Of a DNA stretch of 20,224 bases, positions 7,851 to 15,968 are shown piece after piece (position 1 is the first letter of the stretch; the number at the start of each line of letters is the position of its first letter). This stretch comes from an uncultured Eubacteriales bacterium (GTDB lineage: Bacteria; Bacillota; Clostridia; Oscillospirales; Oscillospiraceae). The notes under the pieces are model-generated. The model worked only from the letters and a program-made list of their open reading frames with translations. It was not told the origin of the DNA and searched no databases. A program made the position numbers and the translations under genes. Location of the stretch: positions 1-20,224 of the forward strand of contig USAC01000033.1 of NCBI GenBank assembly GCA_900552475.1. Direction: 5' to 3'.

Positions 7851-7872
7851 GCTTTTCTTGTTCTTATGGAGT

Positions 7873-9063
7873 TCAGCTGGCGGAGCCGGTCTGCACCTTC
7901 TCGAGCACCCACGCGCCGTTGGCGGTGTCGGCGGTCTTGATGAAGGCCGTGTCGCGGACGGCGTCACCGATGGCGTCAAAGGAAATGGAGCCGGAGACGC
8001 CGGTGTAGGTCACGGTGGGCAGAGCCGCCTTGATCTTGGCGGCGTCGGGGGAGCCGGCGGCCTTGATCGCCTCGAGGGCGACATAGTAAGCGTCGTAGCC
8101 CATGGCGGTCACAGCGGAGATGGTGTCGTCGCCGCCGTTGTCGCTCTTGGCGCTGGCGTTGTTGTTGATGTAATCCTTGATGCCCTTATCGAACTCAGGG
8201 GAACCGCCCTCCTGATAGAAGGTGGAGACATACAGCTGGATGTTCGTGCCCTGCGCGGCTGCGAGCACCTTGTTGTCATCGAGCGTATCGGAGCCGATGA
8301 AGGGGATGTCGATGCCGAGGGAGCTGGCCTGCTGGATGATCTGGGTGGCGTAGGCGATGGAGACGGGGGTGAAGATGACGTCCGCGCCGGAGGACTTGGC
8401 CTTATTCAGATAGGTGGTGAAGTCGGAGTTGTTCGTGGGGAAGGAGTCGGTGATGACGGTGCCGCCCGCGGCCTCAAAGACCTTGGTGAAGTAGCTGATC
8501 AGGCCCTGATCGTACTCGTTGCCGTTCTCGCCGAGGCAGTAAGCGGTCTTGGCCGCGAACTTGTCCTTGGCGAAGTTCGAGAGGACGGCGGACTGGAAGT
8601 TATCCAGGAAGCAGATGCGGAAGTAGTAGTCGTTGCCGGCGGTGACGTTGGGGTTCGTGCATGTCACGCCGATGGCGGCGATGCCGGCCTCACCGAACTT
8701 GGGGCCGCCGGCCATGGCTGCGCCGGAGCCGTAAGTGCCGAGGACGAGGGAAACGCCCTTGGACACGAGGTCGGAAGCGGCGGAAGGCGCCTTATCGGTG
8801 GAAGAGCCGTTGTCGGACAGAACCAGCTCGACCTTGTACGTCTCGCCGTTGAGCTCGACCGTGGGGGTCTCGGAGTTGGCGTACTGCATGCCGAGCACTT
8901 CCTTCTTGCCGCCGGAGGCGGAGTCGCCGGACAGGGGCTCAAACACGCCGATCTTGATGACCTTGTCACCGCTGTTGGTATTGCTCTGGCCGCCGTCACC
9001 GCCGCAGGCAACCAGCGACAGGACCATCAGCATGGCCAGCAGCAGGGATACAAACTTTTTCAT
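7873..9063 (-). CDS. livK: Branched-chain amino acid ABC transporter substrate-binding lipoprotein
   Basis: A 396-residue extracytoplasmic binding protein (periplasmic-binding-protein type I fold, Peripla_BP_6-like). The first 20 residues form a lipoprotein signal peptide (MKKF charge, hydrophobic core, lipobox LVAC) with Cys20 as lipidation site, followed by a flexible GGDGGQSN linker. The mature part starts VIKIGVFEPLSGDSASGG, the usual opening of this family, and includes GVTCTNPNVTAGNDYYFR and SFPTNNSDFTTYLNKAKSSGADVIF. The ATG at 9063 has AGGAGG 8 nt upstream. It is the first gene of livKHMGF and delivers amino acids to LivH/LivM. Ligand identity (Leu/Ile/Val or another hydrophobic amino acid) cannot be fixed from sequence alone. 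Confidence 0.93.
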   Translation of the reverse strand: MKKFVSLLLAMLMVLSLVACGGDGGQSNTNSGDKVIKIGVFEPLSGDSASGGKKEVLGMQYANSETPTVELNGETYKVELVLSDNGSSTDKAPSAASDLVSKGVSLVLGTYGSGAAMAGGPKFGEAGIAAIGVTCTNPNVTAGNDYYFRICFLDNFQSAVLSNFAKDKFAAKTAYCLGENGNEYDQGLISYFTKVFEAAGGTVITDSFPTNNSDFTTYLNKAKSSGADVIFTPVSIAYATQIIQQASSLGIDIPFIGSDTLDDNKVLAAAQGTNIQLYVSTFYQEGGSPEFDKGIKDYINNNASAKSDNGGDDTISAVTAMGYDAYYVALEAIKAAGSPDAAKIKAALPTVTYTGVSGSISFDAIGDAVRDTAFIKTADTANGAWVLEKVQTGSAS

Positions 9064-9139
9064 GCAAATTTCCTCCTAAATTCTCGCAAGATTCCCGGAG
9101 GGCGTTCTCTCCGCGCCCGTCCGGTGATGCAATAGAGTT

Positions 9140-9168
9140 ATTTTAATGGAATTTGTGCAGAATTACAA
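9140..9168 (-). promoter_or_regulatory. Candidate livK promoter
   Basis: On the minus strand TTGTAA (9168-9163) is followed after 17 nt by TAAAAT (9145-9140). Spacing is ideal and each hexamer matches consensus at 4 to 5 positions. It would give a leader of about 70 nt before livK. It sits in a locally AT-rich patch that contrasts with the GC-rich surroundings. Confidence 0.45.
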
Positions 9169-9557
9169 TCGGCAAATATGACGTAATTTCCCCCGGAAAA
9201 TGTGCCCGCGCAGCGGGGTATTGTTCGCTTCTCATATGCATTTTGTCCGCACATCGCGGACAGATTGCGACAATTCTTTAACAAGGCGATGCGGCAAATT
9301 TTTTATCACCGTATAACAGGCATACATTTTTGACAGAAAACTCCTCCGAGATCGCAGAATCCGGTACTTTTCCGCTTTTCACCGAAGTCTTCCGGCGAGC
9401 CCTCCCCTCCGGGGACGGTTCGCCGCGGACGGTGGACGCGGTTTCCGAACTTTTCCAGGCGGTTCGCGCGGTGTCTCCCGTCGGAAAACAGTGGGTTTTC
9501 GTGATTTTGACCAACCACTCAAAAAAATGCGCCCCGCAGTGCTTAGCGAAAGATAGG
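9169..9557. other. Unassigned spacer between livK promoter and ftsH terminator
   Basis: About 390 nt without a convincing gene. Overlapping reading frames of about 100 codons occur on both strands, but they run through the terminator and look non-protein-like. Structures seen are a 7-bp hairpin TGTCCGC/GCGGACA (9244-9262), a long hairpin with 15-nt arms 9393-9407 and 9411-9425, and GAAAAC/GTTTTC (9484-9500). A TTGACA hexamer occurs at 9330-9335 on the plus strand. A plus-strand transcript ending at the bidirectional terminator 9558-9593 is conceivable but unproven. Confidence 0.4.
9393..9425 (+). ncRNA. Stable hairpin, possible small RNA element
   Basis: Arms 9393-9407 and 9411-9425 pair at 14 of 15 positions in plus-strand RNA, counting one G:U pair, with a 3-nt loop. 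In minus-strand RNA the G:U becomes an A:C mismatch, so the fold is better on the plus strand. No known RNA family is recognised. It may simply be part of a structured spacer. Confidence 0.25.
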
Positions 9558-9593
9558 AAAAGACGCGCCCGGCCTGCGCCGGGCACGTCTTTT
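9558..9593. terminator. Bidirectional intrinsic terminator after ftsH
   Basis: Arms 9558-9573 (AAAAGACG C GCCCGGC) and 9578-9593 pair at 15 of 16 positions around a 4-nt loop. A-rich and T-rich flanks on both sides allow function in either direction. It lies 17 nt beyond the ftsH stop and should end the gdpP-to-ftsH transcript. It could also end any plus-strand transcript from the spacer. Confidence 0.88.
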
Positions 9594-9609
9594 GTTTATG
9601 GGTGTGGTT

Positions 9610-11442
<1,833 letters not shown>

Positions 11443-11460
11443 ACGGTTCCCTCCTCTCGG

Positions 11461-12042
11461 TTAGTGGATGGTGCGGATGCCGCGCCAGCTGTTGTCCTTG
11501 AGCACGGACGCGCAGACCAGCACGCGGGCCTGCAGCTTGCTGACGGGGATATAGGGCTGGCTCCAGCTGCGGCTGTCCCACGAGCCGGCGCGGTTATCGC
11601 CGAGCAGGAACAGGCATCCGTCCGGAACCTGAAAGACGCCGTCGCTGGTGGTAATCCCCTGCTGCGGCAGGTAGTCCTCCTCCAGACGTTCGCCGTTGAT
11701 ATAGACATAGCCGCCGGAGAAGGAAATCTCATCGCCCGGCAGGCCGATGACGCGCTTGACGAGGAGCTTGCCCATCTCGTCGCTCCAGAAGGTCACGACC
11801 TCGCCGCGCTCGGGTACCGGGTCGGACACAACATACGGCAGACGCCAGCAGACCATCAGCGATTTTGACGGCACCGTCGTCTCCATCGAGCCGGTGGGGA
11901 CATAGGCCAGCTGGAAAACGACCTTGAACAGGACAAACACCACCGCCACGGTCACCAGCAGATAACCGTAGTCCGACCAGAACTTCGCGGCGCGCTTTTT
12001 CGGCTGCAGGCGCTTGCCCTGATAGCCGCGATTTTCATCCAA
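11461..12042 (-). CDS. lepB: Signal peptidase I
   Basis: A 193-residue type I signal peptidase that cleaves signal peptides from exported proteins at the outer face of the membrane. One N-terminal anchor (about residues 25-46) precedes PTGSMETT with catalytic Ser52. The general-base Lys96 lies in LLVKRVIGLPGDE, and GDNRAGSWDSR is the conserved box E. The TTG start at 12042 is chosen because GGAAAGGAGG lies 8 nt upstream. An in-frame ATG at 12090 has no ribosome site and would add 16 residues. The size fits a single-anchor Gram-positive SPase. It lies between hpt and ftsH, 57 nt after hpt, where most Firmicutes have no gene. Confidence 0.93.
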   Translation of the reverse strand: MDENRGYQGKRLQPKKRAAKFWSDYGYLLVTVAVVFVLFKVVFQLAYVPTGSMETTVPSKSLMVCWRLPYVVSDPVPERGEVVTFWSDEMGKLLVKRVIGLPGDEISFSGGYVYINGERLEEDYLPQQGITTSDGVFQVPDGCLFLLGDNRAGSWDSRSWSQPYIPVSKLQARVLVCASVLKDNSWRGIRTIH

Positions 12043-12099
12043 TGCGGATTCCTCCTTTCCGGTGTCTCCGCGCGAAAGGGCGCGGGGCATAAAAACGCT

Positions 12100-12654
12100 T
12101 TATTTGCTGTATACCTCGGGCTTGAGCACGCCGATATACGGCATGTTGCGGTACTGCTGCGCATAGTCCAGCCCGTAGCCCACCACGAACTCGTCGGGCA
12201 CGACGAAGCCCGCGTAGTCGGCATGGATGGCCTTTTCGCGGCGGGAGGGCTTGTCGAGCAGGGTGACGATCGTCACGGAGCGCGCGCCCTTGGTCATGAG
12301 GTAGGCCTTCAGGAAGGCGAGGGTATTGCCGGAGTCGAGAATATCCTCGACGACGATGATGTCGCGGTCGGTGATGTCGCTCTGCAGGTCGCGGGTGATC
12401 TGCACGACGCCGGAGGACTTCGTCCCGTCCTGATAGGAGGACAGACCGATGAACTCCAGCTCGCTCTTCAGCTGCGCCGCGCGCACGAGGTCGGCCATAA
12501 AGATGAAGCAGCCGTTCAAAACGCCGACGAACAGGGGATCCTCCCCGGCGAAGCGGTCATAGAGCTGGCTGCCCAGCTCCTCCACGCGCGCCTTGATCTC
12601 CTCCTCGGTCAGCAGGACCTTCAGGATGTCCTGATCCATATTGCTCTTTGCCAT
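12100..12654 (-). CDS. hpt: Hypoxanthine phosphoribosyltransferase
   Basis: A 184-residue cytosolic purine-salvage enzyme that joins hypoxanthine or guanine to PRPP to form IMP or GMP. The PRPP-binding motif IIVVEDILDSGNTL is intact, followed by the VTLLDKPSRR and FVVPDEFVVGYGLDYA segments that form the purine site. The C-terminus IGVLKPEVYSK is typical. The ATG at 12654 (MAKSNMDQ) is preferred over one six codons upstream because GAGGAGG lies 9 nt before it. It starts 14 nt after the tilS stop. In Bacillus the equivalent HprT acts with TilS as a regulator of ftsH; whether that holds here is inference. Confidence 0.95.
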   Translation of the reverse strand: MAKSNMDQDILKVLLTEEEIKARVEELGSQLYDRFAGEDPLFVGVLNGCFIFMADLVRAAQLKSELEFIGLSSYQDGTKSSGVVQITRDLQSDITDRDIIVVEDILDSGNTLAFLKAYLMTKGARSVTIVTLLDKPSRREKAIHADYAGFVVPDEFVVGYGLDYAQQYRNMPYIGVLKPEVYSK

Positions 12655-12668
12655 TGCCTGTATCCTCC

Positions 12669-14000
12669 TCAAGTATCTTCTGTATGATCTATTTCGATGA
12701 TAAGCCCCGGGCCGCCCGGCTCCGGCAGGAAATCCGCGTCCGTCCCGATACCGTAGGCGGCGAGGGGCCGCTCTCCGGCGCAGAGCACCGGGATGCGCTC
12801 ACGCTGCGCCGCCGGGACGCCCGCGTCCGCAAACAGCCGCTTCAGGCTGCGCGCCCCGCGCGCGCCGGGAAGGCGCAGCCGGTCGCTCCCGCGCCACGGC
12901 CGGACGGTAAGAGACTGGTTTATCTTATCACAATTCAGGCGAATTGCATCACTTTTTTTGAAAGATTTTTCCGTTTTTTTGCGCAGAGTAATTGTATAAT
13001 CTCCCCAACGGACGGCGCTGCCGTCGGGAAGCGCCGTCTGCGGCAGGGGCGGCGGCGCATATCGCAGTGCCCACACATCGCCGCGCTTTTCGGCGCGGAC
13101 GCCGCCGGGCAGGTGCAGCAGGCTGTCCTTCTCCGAGAGGGCCAGCGCCGTCATCGCCTCATAGTGCGCGGCGGTGAAGTCGCGCTGTCCCGCGCCGAGC
13201 CGCTCGAGCAGCAAGCGCACCATACGCGTGCGGAGCACCTCCGGCGCATCCCGCAGCGCGCCGCACGGCACCCGCGTCCCCTCATCGGGCAGGCGCGAGC
13301 GCGCGAGCCCGTCGAGATAGTCGTCCTCCGCGCGCAGCAGCTCCGCCGCGCGGCAGAGGTTCGCGGCAGTGCCGGGCTGGAAGCGCTCGATCTGCGGCAT
13401 CAGCTCGAGCCGCAGGAAGTTGCGGCGCAGGGTCGTGTCCGCGTTTGTCTCGTCCTCGATGTGACCGAGGTGGTTTTTCTCCAGATACGCCTCGATCTCG
13501 GCGCGGGTCGTCTGGAGCAGGGGGCGGACAACGCGTCCGCGCACGGGCGGGATCCCGCGCAGGCCTCGCGTCCCGGCCCCGCGCAGCAGGTGCAGCAGCA
13601 CCGTCTCCGCCTGGTCGCCCGCGTGGTGTGCCGTTGCGATGCGCGCGGCGCCGATCTCGTCGGCTGTCCGCTCCAGAAATTCATACCGCGCGCGGCGGCC
13701 CGCTTCCTCAACACCCACGCCCAGCTCCCGCGCGAGCGCGGGGACATCCGCGCGCCCGACATGGCAGGGGACGTCCAGCGTCCGGCAGAGCGACTGCACA
13801 AACGCGACGTCCCGCGCGGCGGTGGGGCGCTGGCCGTGGTCGAGGTGCGCCGCGGCGACGGAAAAGCCCCGCGCGGTGCCGAGCCGCGCCAGATAGTGCA
13901 GCAGGCACACCGAATCGCGCCCGCCGGAGACGGCGACCAGTACCGTCCCGCCCGCGGGCGGCAGCATCCCCCAACGCTCCATCCACGGCAGAAGGTTCAT
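12669..14000 (-). CDS. tilS: tRNA(Ile)-lysidine synthetase
   Basis: A 443-residue enzyme that modifies C34 of the AUA-reading tRNA-Ile to lysidine, using ATP and lysine. The PP-loop SGGRDS lies at residues 25-30. HLDHGQR and HHAGDQAETVLL are conserved catalytic-domain motifs, and LRGIPPVRGRVVRPLL marks the substrate loop. The C-terminal TilS domain begins near VRPWRGSDRL. The ATG at 14000 is chosen because it has GAGGA 8 nt upstream and lies 2 nt after the dnaB stop. The same frame stays open far into dnaB, but the product there is not TilS-like. A lysine-rich, AT-rich patch (about 12925-13005) interrupts the GC-rich coding sequence between the substrate-binding and C-terminal domains. Confidence 0.93.
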   Translation of the reverse strand: MNLLPWMERWGMLPPAGGTVLVAVSGGRDSVCLLHYLARLGTARGFSVAAAHLDHGQRPTAARDVAFVQSLCRTLDVPCHVGRADVPALARELGVGVEEAGRRARYEFLERTADEIGAARIATAHHAGDQAETVLLHLLRGAGTRGLRGIPPVRGRVVRPLLQTTRAEIEAYLEKNHLGHIEDETNADTTLRRNFLRLELMPQIERFQPGTAANLCRAAELLRAEDDYLDGLARSRLPDEGTRVPCGALRDAPEVLRTRMVRLLLERLGAGQRDFTAAHYEAMTALALSEKDSLLHLPGGVRAEKRGDVWALRYAPPPLPQTALPDGSAVRWGDYTITLRKKTEKSFKKSDAIRLNCDKINQSLTVRPWRGSDRLRLPGARGARSLKRLFADAGVPAAQRERIPVLCAGERPLAAYGIGTDADFLPEPGGPGLIIEIDHTEDT

Positions 14001-14001
14001 C

Positions 14002-15348
14002 TCATTCGTCCTCGTCATAGCGGCTCTCCAGCGTGCCGAAGGCGGTATACTCCGGCATCCAGCGCAGCGGCACCTTGCCCGTCTCGCCGTGGCGGTTCTT
14101 GGCGATGATGCACTCGGCGATATTCCGCTTTTCGGAGTCCTCATTATAGTAGTCGTCGCGGTAGAGGAACATGACGATATCCGCGTCCTGCTCGATGGCG
14201 CCGGATTCACGCAGGTCGGAGAGCATGGGGCGCTTATCCTCGCGCTTTTCGTTGGCACGGCTCAGCTGCGACAGGCACAGCACCGGCACCTGCAGCTCCT
14301 TGGCCATGATCTTGAGCATACGGGAGATATCGGAGACGGCCTGCTGGCGGTTTTCGCCGCTGTAGCCCTTGCCGCCGGCTGAGGTCATCAGCTGCAGATA
14401 GTCGATCACGACGAGGCCGAGGTTATCGAGCCGGCGGCACTTCGCGTTCATATCCGCGACGGTCAGCAGTGGATTGTCGTCGATGCGGATGTCGGTGCGG
14501 CTGAGCGCGGAGGCGGCCTCGGCGATCTTGACCCAGTCGCTCTCGCGGAGGTTGCCGGTCACAAGGCGGGTGTTCTCCACCAGCCCCTCGGTCGCGATCA
14601 GGCGGGTAACGAGCTGCTCACGGCTCATCTCGAGGGAAAAAATTGCGACCGTCTTGCCAGACTCCTTCGCCGCAGAGAGCGCCACGTTCAGCGCCATACT
14701 CGTCTTGCCCATACCGGGACGGGCGGCGAGGAGCAGGAGGTCGGAATCGTTCAGGCCGTTGATCTTGCTGTCGACCGCGGAAAAGCCCGTGGAGAGCCCC
14801 GGCACCTTCTCACCGCCCGCGGCGGTCAGCTCGGCCAGACGCTCCATCACGTCCTGCAGCACGACGCCGATGGTGACCATGCTCTGGGCGTTGCGGCCGC
14901 GGCGGATGGCATAGATCTTCTGCTCCGCCGCCTCGAGCAGGTCGCCTGCCGAGCCGGTTCCCTCCTGCACCATGGCGGTGATGTCCCCGGCGGCGGTGGC
15001 CACGGCGCGCATGAGCGCCTTGTCGCGGACGATCTTCGCGTACTCCATGACGTTCGCGCTGGTGGGCGTGATCTCCATGAGCTGGAGCAGGTAGCTGCGG
15101 GTGTTGTCGTTATAGAGACCGTTCTTCTCCATCTCGCCCGCGACGGTCACGCCGTCGATGGGCTTGGAGTAGACGAACATGGAGTAGATCGTCTCGAAAA
15201 TCTCGCGGTTTGCGCGCAGATAGAAGTCCTCCGGGCGCAGCTGGTCCATGACGTCCTTGACGCACTCGGCGTCGATGAGCATGGAGCCGAGCACCGCCTG
15301 CTCCGCCTCCGGGGAGTGCGGCATCTGCCGCACCAGCAATTCGTCCAT
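14002..15348 (-). CDS. dnaB: Replicative DNA helicase DnaB
   Basis: A 448-residue hexameric helicase that unwinds DNA ahead of the replication fork (called DnaC in Bacillus). The N-terminal primase-interacting domain starts MPHSPEAEQAVLGSML. The RecA-like C-terminal domain has Walker A ARPGMGKTS (near residue 210), the REQLVTRLIATEG segment, the Walker B region VVIDYLQLM, LSQLSRANEKR and the DLRESGAIEQDADIV motif. No intein is present. The ATG at 15348 has GAGAGGAG 7 nt upstream. It is preceded by a 123-nt spacer with tandem hairpins after rplI, and its stop almost abuts the tilS start. The order gdpP-rplI-dnaB is common in Firmicutes. Confidence 0.96.
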   Translation of the reverse strand: MDELLVRQMPHSPEAEQAVLGSMLIDAECVKDVMDQLRPEDFYLRANREIFETIYSMFVYSKPIDGVTVAGEMEKNGLYNDNTRSYLLQLMEITPTSANVMEYAKIVRDKALMRAVATAAGDITAMVQEGTGSAGDLLEAAEQKIYAIRRGRNAQSMVTIGVVLQDVMERLAELTAAGGEKVPGLSTGFSAVDSKINGLNDSDLLLLAARPGMGKTSMALNVALSAAKESGKTVAIFSLEMSREQLVTRLIATEGLVENTRLVTGNLRESDWVKIAEAASALSRTDIRIDDNPLLTVADMNAKCRRLDNLGLVVIDYLQLMTSAGGKGYSGENRQQAVSDISRMLKIMAKELQVPVLCLSQLSRANEKREDKRPMLSDLRESGAIEQDADIVMFLYRDDYYNEDSEKRNIAECIIAKNRHGETGKVPLRWMPEYTAFGTLESRYDEDE

Positions 15349-15410
15349 GATTGCGCTCCTCTCTTCGCTGCTCCGCCGGGCGGAAAGCCGCCGGCGGGCC
15401 GATGAAACGG

Positions 15411-15463
15411 TTTTTGCCCCGGCATACGCGGGGCAAAAACGCCCCGCCGCGCGCGGCGGGGCG
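15411..15463 (-). terminator. Tandem terminator-like hairpins between rplI and dnaB
   Basis: First, a perfect 24-nt palindrome at 15440-15463 (12-bp stem of CGCCCCGCCGCG) is followed on the minus strand by TTTTT. Second, TTTTTGCCCC (15411-15420) pairs with GGGGCAAAAA (15430-15439) around a 9-nt loop. The two share the T/A run, so the second stem may compete with the T tract of the first. They begin 8 nt after the rplI stop. If active, they would cut or reduce transcription from gdpP-rplI into dnaB. Confidence 0.75.
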
Positions 15464-15471
15464 CTGTCGTG

Positions 15472-15921
15472 TTACTTCTCCTCCGTCACGAGGACATAGA
15501 CCGTGCCGCTGATCTCAAAGCCGAGCTTGGCCTTGATCTCAAAGCTGCCGAAAGTCTTGATGGGCTGGTCGAGCACGAGCTTCTTGCTGTCGACGTCCAT
15601 GCCGTACTGCTCCTTCAGGGCAGCCGCAATCTCCTTGCCGGTGACGGCGCCGAAGAGCTTGCCGCCCTCGCCGCCCTTGGCGGCGATCTTCACCTGGCAG
15701 CTCTTGAGCTTCTCGGCGATCTCCAGCGCGGCGGCCTTCGCCTCGGCGTCCGCCTTGGCCTTCGCCTTCGCCTGCAGGTTCATGGTGTTGACGGCATCTG
15801 CCGTGGCCAGAACGGCCATGCCCTTGGGCAGCAGGAAATTGCGTGCGTAGCCCTCGGCGGCCTCGATCATCTGGCCCTTCTTGCCCTTACCGCGGACATC
15901 CTGCGTCAAAATCACTTTCAT
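15472..15921 (-). CDS. rplI: 50S ribosomal protein L9
   Basis: A 149-residue ribosomal protein that binds 23S rRNA near the L1 stalk base. The N-terminal domain MKVILTQDVRGKGKKGQ, with GYARNFLLPKGMA, is the L9 signature. A long alanine/lysine-rich connecting helix (about residues 45-75) leads to the C-terminal RNA-binding domain. The length matches the family. The ATG at 15921 has AAGGAGG 8 nt upstream. It follows gdpP by 47 nt, and terminator-like hairpins stand right after its stop, so gdpP-rplI may form a separable expression unit. Confidence 0.97.
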   Translation of the reverse strand: MKVILTQDVRGKGKKGQMIEAAEGYARNFLLPKGMAVLATADAVNTMNLQAKAKAKADAEAKAAALEIAEKLKSCQVKIAAKGGEGGKLFGAVTGKEIAAALKEQYGMDVDSKKLVLDQPIKTFGSFEIKAKLGFEISGTVYVLVTEEK

Positions 15922-15968
15922 GGTTGGTTCCTCCTTATTGTTAATCCTGAAACTAAAAATAGAGTGGT

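Noticed and set aside
6718..9135. 805-codon plus-strand open frame across livK, livH and part of livM
   Set aside because: It is antisense to three well-conserved genes, with a histidine/aspartate/glycine-rich shadow composition and no recognisable domain.
9064..9170. T-box or amino-acid riboswitch upstream of livK
   Set aside because: The predicted leader is only about 70 nt, and no T-box sequence or specifier/antiterminator fold was found.
12043..12090. Upstream ATG (12090) as lepB start
   Set aside because: It lacks a ribosome site, whereas the TTG at 12042 has GGAAAGGAGG at the correct distance.
12995..13000. TATAAT on the plus strand inside tilS
   Set aside because: There is no suitable -35 at 15-19 nt, no plus-strand gene follows, and the hexamer lies in an AT-rich coding patch.
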